The notes below the pieces were generated by a model. That model made no database searches. It saw nothing but the letters and a program-made list of their open reading frames with translations, and had not been told where the DNA came from. A program made the translations under genes and the position numbers. Source: Lindgomyces ingoldianus (Eukaryota > Ascomycota > Dothideomycetes > Pleosporales > Lindgomycetaceae). From it: a stretch of DNA of 64,000 nucleotides. Positions 1-10,739 of this stretch are shown in pieces; position 1 is the stretch's first letter, and each line of letters starts with the position of its first letter. The stretch covers positions 1,083,492 to 1,147,491 of the forward strand of contig NW_022985170.1 of NCBI RefSeq assembly GCF_010093535.1, in the 5' to 3' direction.

Positions 1-279
1 ATAGACTAAGTAGCATTTAGCTTTCTAAAGAGCTGTAATACTATTTATATATCTTACACTATATATACCTCTAACTCTGTCTAACAGGACTGTTTAACCC
101 TAGCCTCCCTACTGCTGCACATAGGGCAAACCACAATCTAGTCACTCTCCCTCCCTCCATTAGCCTAATAGCCTGTACGTAGGACTGTACACCCTACCAG
201 ATTAGCCCCTACTATCCGCCCTACTTCCCCCTAGGAACATCATAAGACCCGAGTGCTTCCCGAAGCAAGGATTGTAACA
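1..279 (-). repeat. Family A Gypsy LTR, partial at window edge
   Basis: Reverse complement of the first ~280 bp of the LTR that starts at 3562. It ends in GGATTGTAACA at 279. What follows (AGGCTCTGC...) is not the family A primer-binding region, so this is a solo LTR or the outer end of an element that continues left of the window. It is only lightly RIP-mutated: the phrase around CCCGAGTGCTTCCCGAAGC is intact. Confidence 0.85.
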
Positions 280-707
280 AGGCTCTGCAACAAGCGCATG
301 GCTACTAGACAAAGTATTAGGATAATGTAATTAAAATAAGCTATTAATTATGCTTATGTAACTATTTAGGGTGGCTATATAATTAATTAAATAGAGGGGG
401 CAGATGTTTAGTAGGGCTTGCTAAATGCTGCCCGGAACAGACTTTTGTCCTAGTACTGTATTTATTAAGCGCTACTTAAAGCTTAAAGTAAAGTTTAAGT
501 GTAAGTATAACTATAAAAAAGCTTTTTATAAAAATCTTATAGTAATTTAAAGCTAGTTTAACTTTATAAAGAATATTAAAGCTTAGTATAGCATCTAGAA
601 TAATAATATGTACAACTTTAATAAGATAAGGTTTATAATAGGCTAGATATCTACTAGAGCAGTTATTATAAGTTTAGAGAGATAAGAACAGCTAAAAGTA
701 GTCTAGC
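280..707 (+). pseudogene. RIP-degraded pogo/Fot1-like transposase fragment
   Basis: AT-rich and stop-filled. Around 608-646 one frame reads Y-N-F-N-K-I-R-F-I-I-G, which fits the conserved YN(M/F)DE.GF..G segment of pogo/Fot1-type DDE transposases after G-to-A changes. The next codons resemble the lysine-rich K-x-V-Q segment of that family. The same segment recurs at about 14600-14800 and 30350-30560 on the plus strand and at about 26370-26530 on the minus strand. It is cut at 707 by an LTR insertion. The family call rests on motif spacing only, and no terminal repeat is seen here. Confidence 0.55.
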
Positions 708-910
708 TGTAAGAGCACTGTAAAGCAGGAAGCATAAAGCGCAGAAGAGGGTACAGGATAGTATTAATAGACAAATCCTTAAGAAGACTTAGGAGTTTAT
801 AAGAGGATATATATATATGTGCTAGAGCACGTAATAAGACGTTATATGCCTAAGGCTAGGCTAAAAGCTCTCTAGAGAGAGTCTAAGGCATGTCTAAGTT
901 AACTATAACA
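708..910 (-). repeat. 203-bp solo LTR, RIP-mutated copy
   Basis: Exact length match (203 bp) and reverse complement of the well-preserved LTR at 12375-12577. It differs by roughly three dozen C-to-T or G-to-A changes and almost nothing else. Termini are TGT...ACA. Flanks share TAGC (704-707 and 911-914), so the duplication is either 4 bp or a mutated 5 bp. It interrupts the pogo-like fragment. Confidence 0.85.
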
Positions 911-2314
911 TAGCCTCTTTCTTTTTACAGGATGTCCTTAATCCTGTGATTAGATAGGTAGAATATTATAGTAACTTAGACTAGCTCTAGGCAGACCTGT
1001 AGTAGGGACTGTATAGGTTATACCTAGGTAGTACTTATTACTAGTAACTAAACTCTAAAAACCTTAGTAAAAAAAAACTATATTTAAAAAAGTATAACTA
1101 AGTAATTTAAAATATTATTACTAGCGCTATAGCTACTAATATAAAGTGTTTTTATTTTATTAAGTTAAGCCTAATAAGCTTATAAAGGCTAAGTAAAGTA
1201 AATAGTCTATAATTAAAAGGCCTACTTTTATAAAAGTAACTTAAAATTATAACTTTTTTTTTTACTATCTAGTTAAAGTCTACTTTTAAAAGTTCTAAAG
1301 TTTTAGTTTTAGTACTTATAAGTACTATAAAGCATCTATAAATGCACTACTTTTATATAAGTAGTTTCTTCTTTTAAAAGCATAGTTATTAGTAAGCTTA
1401 TAATATTATAATTTTATTTAAAATAGCTTAAAGTTTTAATATATTACTAAAATAGTTCTAAAGTTAGTGCTATAAAGCTTTTAAAACTAAGTCTATAGCT
1501 ACTTTAGTCTAGAGTTATAACTGCTAAATAAAAAAGTGTAGTGCTATATAAGTAAGTTATTTTACTAGTTTTTTTAAGTACTAATAAATTAGTGCTTTAA
1601 AGATATCTTTATATATAAAATGCTTAAAAATAATGCTTTTAATATATTACTATTTACTAAAAGTAGTTGCTCTTTTAGTTAGTTAAGTGTAAGTATAAGT
1701 AATAGTTTTTTTAAGCTATTTATATCTTTTTTTTATCTTTTTAACACTTTATACTAAGTAGGTTATAAGTAGTAAGGCTTTAAAGTAACTTTAAACTTTA
1801 CATAAAGTAAAAAAAGTAAGTATAAGTTTAAGTATAAAATACTATTTTTACTATTTTTAAACTTTATTTTTTTACTTTTACTTTAGCTTTTTTTTAACTA
1901 GTCTTTTTAGCTATAACTTTATTTATTTTTTTACTATACCTATTACATCTTTTGCTTAGTGCTTTAAAAAGAAGATTTTTACACATGTTTATAAGCTTCT
2001 GCCTTACTTAGAGCCTTAGCTACTACTTATCTAAAAATAGTGCTATAGCTATGTTACTATACTATTATCTAAAAAAAAAAAGTAAAAAGCTTTTAGCTTT
2101 TAATTTTTACATAGCTATAAACACTAGTGTGTGCTTAAAAAGCATGCTGTTTAGTGTTTATAAAAGCTATGCTAATAAAAAAGTAAGTAGCTATATAAAA
2201 GTAAGTATTTTTAAAGCTTTTTAAGTTTATACTAACTTTATATAGCTTAACTTTTACTTTTACTGCGCTAAAAATATTTTTTAGTACTATATTAACTAAG
2301 CTTTTAACTATAAT
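911..2314. other. AT-rich RIP-degraded repeat DNA, unassigned
   Basis: Very AT-rich. Remaining cytosines are almost all followed by T and remaining guanines almost all preceded by A. No open frame survives and no recognisable domain was found. It is probably the continuation of one or more transposons. Confidence 0.6.
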
Positions 2315-2537
2315 TGTAATAAGGTAGGCGCCCCGCCTGCCAAGCCGATACTATATGACTTTCCCCACTGTACCAAAAGGTACGCACGAGAATACTTAAG
2401 CTAAGTATTCTCGCATAGTATAATATATATATAGGTAATGCTAGGGTAAGCACTAGCACTAGCGGTTGTCTCTAGCCTAGCCTAAACCTCTATAAGCAAG
2501 AGAAGGCCACGTGGTTGACCGTGCCGACCTTGTTACA
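2315..2537. repeat. 223-bp solo LTR with perfect 5-bp target duplication
   Basis: Begins TGTAATAAGGT and ends ACCTTGTTACA, near-perfect inverted termini of 11 bp. Flanked by ATAAT on both sides (2310-2314 and 2538-2542). It is clearly more GC-rich than its surroundings (GGCGCCCCGCC, CCACGTGG), so it is younger than the mutation wave that hit the host sequence, or it escaped it. It contains a near-palindrome GAGAATACTTAAGCTAAGTATTCTC region. No second copy was noticed in the window. Confidence 0.85.
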
Positions 2538-2781
2538 ATAATAAGTGCACTATTAAAACTATAAGTAACTTAAGTTAAAAACTTAACTTAGATACTAAGG
2601 CTTAGCTTTACTATTTAAAAAATGTCTTTTTATATACACTAGCCCTTAAGAAGCATATTAATGCATACTTTTAGTAGCTAAAGCGTAAAACTAAGGGCTT
2701 TACACTAGCAGAGTATGCCTAGCAGTATTAGGTTTTCTAAAAACATAACTATAAGTAGCATAAAGTATGTTTTAGTATTAG
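2538..2781. other. RIP-degraded repeat remnant
   Basis: Continuation of the host sequence interrupted by the 223-bp LTR. Short open stretches on the plus strand hint at former coding sequence, but no family can be named. Confidence 0.4.
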
Positions 2782-3071
2782 TGTAACGATTCTACGAATC
2801 GTTCCATATCGGGTCGCTCGGATCCTATCCGAAGGGTCCCTGTATCGGCCCCGACCATGACTTGACCTAGTCCCTTGCAGTTACCCCTATTCCCTCATGT
2901 ATTTAGTCGCACCTTGCCCCTGTAGCTAGCTTAGTAGTTTTCTAATATCCTACGTATAAGGCCTATAAGTGTTATTAGTATTTCTAGGTCTCTAAGTCCC
3001 CACGCACTCTTATATGCCTCTAAGTAGATTTATACTGCATTTAGACCTATTGTCTTGCCTGCGCTGTTATA
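2782..3071 (+). repeat. Family C (chromodomain Gypsy) 5' LTR
   Basis: 290 bp, TGTAACGATTC...CTGTTATA. It is the reverse complement of the LTRs at 20813-21110 and 21251-21540. The first 120 bp are only lightly mutated and the remainder is RIP-like. It is followed directly by family C leader sequence, so it is the 5' LTR of a plus-strand copy. A TATA-like TATTTA (2900-2905) lies 36 bp before AGTTTTCTAATAT (2936-2948), which is complementary to the bases just inside the LTR. Confidence 0.85.
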
Positions 3072-3561
3072 TTATATTAAAAAACTTACTTTTACTAGTA
3101 ACAGCCTTATTAATAATATTACATTAATTATTTATTTAACTATGTCTAAGTTTTAAAAAGTGTTTAATTTAGTTTAAGCTATAATTTTTTACACACTATT
3201 ATATTAAATTATTTAGTTAGTATAGATAAGATTTTAGAGACCTTTTATTAACTAAAGCCTTTAGGTTTAGAACTTTTTATCCCCTATAATTAGAATTACT
3301 TTTAGAAAAGTTATAAAAAGTGCGCTTAAGTAAAAACTTAAAGACTACTAATAACTTATTAAAATTAAGGACAACTACTAATGCCTAACTTTTAACTACT
3401 ATTAGATCTTATTATAAAGACTATAACCTATTTTAGCTGCAGCTAAGGTAAAATGCCTGCTTTTAGAACTAAACTACTACTAACCTTAATAGCTAAACCC
3501 TCTTTTATAGAACTTAAAGCTAAAAACCTACTAGATTTAGAGTTAAACCTTAGTAATATAG
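3072..3561 (+). mobile_element. Family C internal leader, cut by a family A LTR
   Basis: Matches the reverse complement of about 20440-20812 over several hundred bases, with transition differences, so it is the 5' leader and start of the internal region of family C. The putative primer-binding site is 3074-3086. The copy is interrupted at 3562 by the family A LTR. The open frame crossing 3453-3674 runs through this junction and is not a gene. Confidence 0.7.
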
Positions 3562-4178
3562 TGTTACAATCCTTGCTTCGGGAAGCACTCAGGTCTTATA
3601 ATATTCCTAGGGGGGAAGTAGGACAGGTAGTAGGGGCCAATCTGGTAGGGTGTACAGTCCTACGTACAGGCTAATAGGCTATTAGAGAGGGGAAGAGTGA
3701 CTAGATCATAGTTTGCCCTATGTGCAGCAGTAGGAAGGCTAGGGTTAAACAGTCCTGTTAGACAGGGTTAGAGGTATATATAGTGCAAGATATACAAATA
3801 GTATTACAGCTCTTTAGAAAGCTAAATGCTACTTAGTCTATATAGAAAATAAACTAAACATTAAACACACCTTTTAAAAGTTGTTTAATGTAAAGACTAT
3901 ATATATATGCTAGGTGTAATAAGGCGAGCTTAAGCAAGTTCCCTAAGTTTAGCTGCGCTGCCTATGCTGCTAACTTGCTTAGACTTACTAAACTTGCTAA
4001 AGCTCCTTTTAGGACTTGCGTCCTGCCTTCTTATTAAATAACACATTCTTCTATAATTGCAGGCAACTGCGCTGCCTCCGCGTCCTTTAATTAGTCTGTA
4101 AGCAAGCCCTATTCTAATCTAGCTAGATTATGGAGCACTGCTAGTAGAGTTACGCTAGTCTAACTGTAGACTGTAACA
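3562..4178 (-). repeat. Family A Gypsy 3' LTR
   Basis: 617 bp between TGTTACA (3562) and TGTAACA (4178). The element is on the minus strand, so this is its 3' LTR. On the minus strand a TATA run (3899-3908) sits 31-40 bp upstream of GTGTTTAATG (3868 to 3859). A purine-rich tract on the minus strand (4180-4199) abuts the LTR, as a polypurine tract should. Confidence 0.9.
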
Positions 4179-7100
4179 CGCTGCCCCCTCTCCCTAGCAG
4201 CGTCCTTGCTGCTCTGCTTACATAACTATGTTAGTAAAAGTTTATTTATAAAGTAAGTGTCTACCTGCAAAAAGGCATCTTTAACATCTATTCTTCTTAT
4301 ACTAAATAGCTTATTAGTTCTGTTTATCTTATTATTCTTATGTTACTCTTTATTTTAATCTTTTTTACTAGATAAAGATAAAGCCCTGCAGCGCTTACTA
4401 ATCTTTAAGGTTATTATATATGTTAATGTTGTCTTTAGATAGGTGCATTAAGTGTGTAAAAAAAAATAATAAGTGTAACACTTTTATATCTAACGCTGTA
4501 TAAAAACACCTAGAAAGGGAGAAAGAAGAACTTCTTTATTCTGCTAAAGTTTCTTAGGCTAAGGACTACACACTATTAGACAAACAACTAGCTTAAAACT
4601 ACAAGTAACTCTGCTTACAAAAAAAGATGTTATAACAGAGCTAGAAGATTTTAGAGGCAAAGGATAAAAAGCGTTCTAAACAGGATTATATTTAAAAGTT
4701 GTTAGGTTTACTAAAAGCTTAGCGCGTAAAGTACCTAAAGGGAGACCTTTTTTTCTTAGACAAGATAAAAGCTCTTAAGGCTAAAGCAGAGAGCTGTTCC
4801 CCTTCTTAACCCTTATTAGCTAGAACTTGTCTCTAAAGGCTGCTACTATCTAGTAATAACATAGCTATTCCTTTTAATATAGGTGCCTTATTTCCTAGCT
4901 AGTTTCTTTTAGATAAGCCTAAAGGTACTTTTATACTAATAGCTGCGCGTTCTGTAAATTCTTAGCTAGTTTTTATGTGTTCTTACTAGTAAGCTACTTT
5001 TTTTATTTTACTAAGAATTCTTTCTAGTTTTTTTAATTACTAATAATGCGTTTAACTTTATATTCTATTTCTTTATCTTTTTATTTTTGTGTAGATAAGG
5101 GGATTTTCTTAAGTACTTTTTCTAATCTAAAGATATAAAACTATAGGTGTATCTTTATGTGTAGGGGAAGCTTAAGCTTGCAGTTATCTTAATAAGTTTA
5201 TAAAACTTTATATAGTTCTATTCTTTTTTCTGCTAGCTTCCTAGAGGGTCTAGGTATTTTAAGGTTTTTAGTGTTAAAATACGCATAATCTCTTAAGTAG
5301 ATTTTTAGTTCTAGTTATTATAATTTATTTGCATATTTCTCTATTATTTCTCTGCTAGACCTAGCTTCTATAGCTAACATTTTATGTATTTAACATAGGT
5401 CTGTTAGCTAATCTATTAACTTTTATAGGTCTATAAGTTAGTTTTTATGTAATGCAAAATAAAAGTTGTATCTAAAATTAGCTTTATATAGCATTTCTTT
5501 TATTATAGCTAATTCTACGTTGTTAATTACTAGCTGCGCTATTAAAAGCTATACTACTTAATTATTCTAAGTGTAGGAAATATACTTTTTTAAATACTTT
5601 TTTACTTTTATATTTACTCTTTTAGTCTAACTATCTGTTTACAGGTAGTAGGCTGTTAATAGCTTATGTGTTATACTAAAGTGCCTTATTACTACTTTCT
5701 AAAAGCTGCTAGTAAATAGCTTATTTTAGTTAAAGATAATAATCTTAGGGCATTTATATACTAATACTATGTTCTATTTTAATTTATAAATAAATTTTTT
5801 AGGTATTATTATTTTTTCTAAGGGCTAGGTGTGCAGGTATTTAGTAGTTTTATTAAGGGCTACTGTAATTATGTCACACATCCTGTCTATCCCTAGTTTC
5901 TTAGATAAGGGTAATTTTGTAATAAAGTCTATTATAATTATTATCTATAGTAGTTTTAGAGCTTTAATTAGTTAAAGGTACCTATAGGTTTTATGCCTTT
6001 ATAGGTTATTTTTATTACAGGTGTTGCATTCTCTAAGCACCTCTATGCATAGTTGCTTTACCTTTAGTATTTATTACAGTATAGCAGCCCTTAGCTTCTT
6101 CTAGAGAGTGCCTATCCCTAGATGTCTAAACATTAGAGATTTATAATATTCCTAGATTAGATTCTTCTATCCCTATTTACTAGCTATAAGCATGCAGAAT
6201 TTTTTTATAAGTTAGAGCCTATTATAGATCTACCTTTTATTAGTTTCTTTAAAAAGCGTAAACTTCTTAGTTTTTTCCTTTTCTTTATTAAAGTAATCTA
6301 GCCTTTAGCTAAAAGTGTTAGCCTGCTAATTTTATGTTTTTAGAACATGCTTAATAACGTAGTTAAATTACATAAGCTTTATTACTTATCTTATGTGCAT
6401 TAGTAAGAGTTTCTTTACTGTTAAAAACATAACTAAATTTACATAGTTAGTTATAATATAAAATAGTTTTGCTATTCTATGTAGTTCTGTAGCTTATACT
6501 CTTACAGCGTTTAATATTACTTTTAACTCTTTATTAGGTATACTATAACCTGCTTTAGGTCTAGAGAATTTTGCAGAGTAGTACGCTACTAGGTGCTACT
6601 TTCTGTTATCCTGTTTCTAGTAGAACGCAGCTCTGCTAGCTCCTAAGGATGCGTCTGTGTGGATCTTAGTGTTTAATTGTAGGTTATACATCCTTAGCAC
6701 TAGCTTTGCTGTTATAGCTTGTTTTAGTGCTATAAATGCTTTATTTATTTATAAGGTTTAAATAAATTTTACTATTACCTGTTCTTTAGTTATAGCGTTT
6801 GTTAATAGTATAGTAATTTTTAAGTAATCTCTAATTATTTGTTTAACATAGCCTAATAATCTTAGAAATCCCTTTACTTTTTTAACTATTATAGGTTCTA
6901 GCCACTTAAGTACCTTTTATACCTTAGCTAGGTTAATTTTTATTTCCTTACTATTAATTATAAATTCTAGATACTTTATTTTAGTAATGTAGAATTTGCA
7001 TTTAAAGAGCTGTAGGTAGAGCTTGTATTTCCTAAGCTGTTCTAAGACTTTTTGTACCTTCTATACATAGTCTTTAATAGTGTCTTTTAAATAGATAAGA

Positions 7101-10100
7101 ACGTTATCTAGATATACTAGAGTAAAGACATTAAGGTATAGGTTAAGGGCTGTGTTAATAATTTACTAGAATGTTGCTAAGGCATTAGTTAAGCTAAATA
7201 GCATTACTAGTAGCTTATAAAGTCTTTATAGAGTTTTAAACGCTATAAGCTACTTATTTTTTTCTTTTATCTTTATCTTATTAAATCTGTTTTATATGTT
7301 AAACTTTATAAAGTACTAGGTTCCCTTTAGTTAATTTATAATATTTTATATAATTAGTAGGGGAAATTAGTCTTAGATTATGTTATTATTTAAAGTTTTA
7401 TAGTCCTAACAAACTTAGATTTTTTCTTTTTTCTTTTTTACAAAAACCACAGCTAAAGCTATAGAGCTGTAGCTTTTCTAGATATAGCTTTATACTAACA
7501 TCCTATTAATATATTCTTACAAGGCCTTCTTTTATGTCTTTATTAGAGAGCAAAGCTTATAAGTTTTTAAATTATAGTTTTTTATTAGATTAATAGCATA
7601 ATTCTAAGGCTAGTGTAGTAGTAGCTCTTTTAGATCTTCTAGTGTCTTAAACATATCTTTATAGTTTTTATACTTAGCTAGGATGCTGCCTTCTTTTTAT
7701 ACTTAGAAGACACTAATCTATTCTACATTTTTATTAGCCTTAATTTCTTTATAGAAGACTTCTTTAAGTTTTTTTTTATTATTCTTATTACCTAAGCTTT
7801 TAGCTCTTAGTAAGGGAACTTCTAGGGCTTCCTTTTCTTAGAGTAGTAACTACTACCCTGCTTTGCTTATTTATAGACTAGGTAATAGTTATTATAGCAT
7901 GCTAACTAGGTTATGTGTGCATAGTTGTTAAAAGTTTCTATAGTTATAGTTCTCTAGTCTATTACAGGATTATATGTTCTAAGCTAGTTATAGCCTAAGA
8001 TTACATTATATTTGCCTTCTAGCTAAAGTATATTTATTAATCTTTAGTCTTTTATGTTTAGGGTTCTAAAGTCTTTTTTATATATTTCTAGGTTAATCTA
8101 TTCTCTGCTGTACTTAATTAATAATGCATTAGTAAGAGTTACCTTAAATAAGTTTTTTTTTATGCAGAATAGTATGCCTTATTTATAGCAGTAAAGGTGC
8201 ATCTGCTGTCTATAAGGGCTAGTCTAGGCTATCCTTTGTACGTAAAGGTGGTTGTAAGGCTGTGCCCTACCCTTTATCTTACTGCAATTACTGCTAATAT
8301 GTTATGTTTAATTTCTTTATTAGAAAAAAAATAAAAGTTAATGTCTTATAAGTTATTATTAAACTTATCTTTTTTTTTATATAAATTTAATGTTTTTAAT
8401 TACAGCAGTTAGCTGCTTTACATTTATAATCTTTAACTAAGTAATATAACGTTAGGTAGTCTTCCTTTCTTACTACTTTTTACTAAAAGTAGTAGAACTT
8501 ACAATTATCTTATTCTTTACACGCTGCCTATCTTTCTTGCTTGTGTAGAGAGGCTGTTTAGTAAGTGTAACAATTTATAGTTTTGCAGGCTAAGGCTGTC
8601 CCTTACTATAAGCATTTGTTGTAGTTCTTTTCCTATGTAAGCTACTAGCCTGTTTAGTGCTTATTATTCTAGTGCTTAATACAGTAACGTTGTGTGCACT
8701 AGTACTAGGGGTATAGACAGTTGTTAGGTCTATGTAATGTGTTAAAAGGGCTCTTCTAAGTCTACTAAAGGTACTCTTGTGTTTGTACTATCTAAATAGG
8801 GTGCCCTTTTTATTAGTAGTTATAGGTGCTATAGGTTTTATTTCTATAGAGTGCACACTAGCTGTAGCTCTATTATATTACTAAAGCCTTTCTGCTAATT
8901 ATAAGGCTTAGAAGCAGTGTCTTAGGCTTTCTAAGTACTAGCTTTAGGACTTTAAACCTAGCAGGTCTACCTAGTCCTTCTAGTTTCTAATCTTAGATTT
9001 TTATAAAGAACTACTATTACTTTTCTTTATTTATAATGTTGTATTTAGCCTTAGCTATTTATTATATAATGTTAAATGTTAGGTAGTTATTGCTAATGTT
9101 TATCTAGTAAAGTAGAACTATGTAATAACTTAGGTAGTTATGTTATAAACTGCACTTCTAGCATTTACATTCCTAAAACTGTTAAGAGAGCTCTCTTGCT
9201 AAAGTGCTAGAGGTCTAGTCTTAAAAGAGGAACTATTTTTCTCCCTTTTAGACATTTATAATATATCCTTAGATCTAAGTCTCTTCTCTGTATTCTTTAA
9301 GAATTATAAGGTCTTACAACACTATATCTAGGCTACTAAAGTTTTAAATAACTACTTTCTAATACGCTTTAGGGCAGTTGTTTAAAGAATAGTTTTCTTT
9401 ACATTACTAGTAAAGTCTATTATCTAATTTTTTTAATATTTTCTTATTTATAAGGCTATATTTAGCAGTAATAGCTTTTATTATTATAGTAGTATTTTTA
9501 CTTTCCCCTTTTCAAAAGTCTAGGTAATTTTAGTAGAAATGTCCTACTTTTTTATAGTTTAGGCAGGCCTTATTCTTTAGCTACTTTTATTGTTTCTTTG
9601 TTAAAGGCAGCCTATTACATCCTAAAACTTAGTTTTTCTTTAAGGGGGGGCTGTATGTATGCTTTATATAACTAAGGTCTATTAGTTTTTTATTATACTA
9701 CAGAGTTTCTTTTTTTTTAAGACAAACTCTAGTTTCTAGAGAGTTCTCTTTTATTACTTTTCTCTTTTACATTCTCTATAATAGTTGTTATAAGTTGTTG
9801 CTTTTATAATATAGTTATCTAGTCTAGTTAGCTTATTAATATGCATAAATTTATTCTTTACTTTATTATTTAGCCTATTATAAAACATGCAGCATAGGGC
9901 TTTCTAGTTGTTCTATCTGCAGATAGCTAGTTATTCTCTAAAGCGTGCTGCGTAGTTTTAAACTGTGCTGTTACCCTGCTTTATAGTATCTAGTTCATTA
10001 GCAGCAATCCTTTTTTTATCTAAAGTTCTATAAATAGCTATTAGGGCTGCTTTAAAGTTTTTAATGTTACTAAATACTTTTATTTTAAAGTTAAGCATTG

Positions 10101-10684
10101 CTTTATTAGCTCTATAATCTATCTAATTATTTATGTGTGGTTAAAACTAGATTGTAAAGAGGCCTTCTAAGTGTAATTCTATCTAGGATATTATTTTTAT
10201 GTTAGTTTAAAATGCTCTCTTGTTATATTACATATAAAAGTAGCATTTTATAAAAAATAGGCAAAGGTCCTTTAGCAATCCTTTAAAAGGCTTTAAAGGG
10301 GCTAGTCTTAAAGTCCTCTTAGCTGTAACACTTACTTTTTTAGTAGAAATATTCTAAATTTTTGCTAGCTTTACTTATAGTTTATGTATTTAATAGGCTT
10401 AGTTAGTAGCTTTCTAGAGGCTTAAAAGTTTAAAAAAATTCTGTAATTCTATTACTTTTTAGTAGAAGTTAGTAATTTCTTGTCTAAGTTTTAGTAGCTT
10501 ACTAACCTTATTGCTAATCTACTAGAGTTTTTTAATGTTGTTCTAAATTAAATTAATTCGCCCTACTAAAACAGCTTTGCTTTAGGTAGGGACTTCTGTA
10601 AATCCTAATAGCGCAGCGTAGGCTATGTTAGAATCTAAGTTGTGTTAGAAAGTATCTATACTTTTTAAAGGGGGTAGTGTTTAA
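4179..10684 (-). pseudogene. Family A Gypsy gag-pol, RIP-inactivated
   Basis: About 6.5 kb colinear with 32287-38774. On the minus strand, remnants appear in Gypsy order. A gag zinc knuckle lies near 9520-9566 (C..C....H....C spacing, with cysteines turned to tyrosine). A reverse transcriptase region lies around 6850-7450 and carries Y-L-D-N (7082-7129) where YLDD is expected. An integrase zinc-binding and DDE region lies near 5800-6080, and an integrase C-terminal part near 4900-5200. Dozens of stop codons, mostly TAG/TAA from CAG, CAA and TGG, break every frame. The order RT before integrase is what distinguishes Gypsy from Copia. No product is expected. Confidence 0.85.
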
Positions 10685-10739
10685 TGTTACAATCCTTGCT
10701 TTAGGAAGCACTTAGGTCTTATAATATTCCTAGGGGGGT
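10685..10739 (-). repeat. Family A 5' LTR, truncated to ~55 bp
   Basis: Starts TGTTACAATCC and follows the family A LTR for about 55 bp to CCTAGGGGGG, then breaks into Copia-side sequence. Just before it, 10677-10686 reads GTGTTTAATG. On the coding (minus) strand this is CATTAAACAC spanning the LTR/internal junction, the putative self-primer binding site. Confidence 0.85.

Noticed and set aside
3453..3674. 73-codon open frame
   Set aside because: Crosses the junction between a family C interior and an inserted family A LTR.
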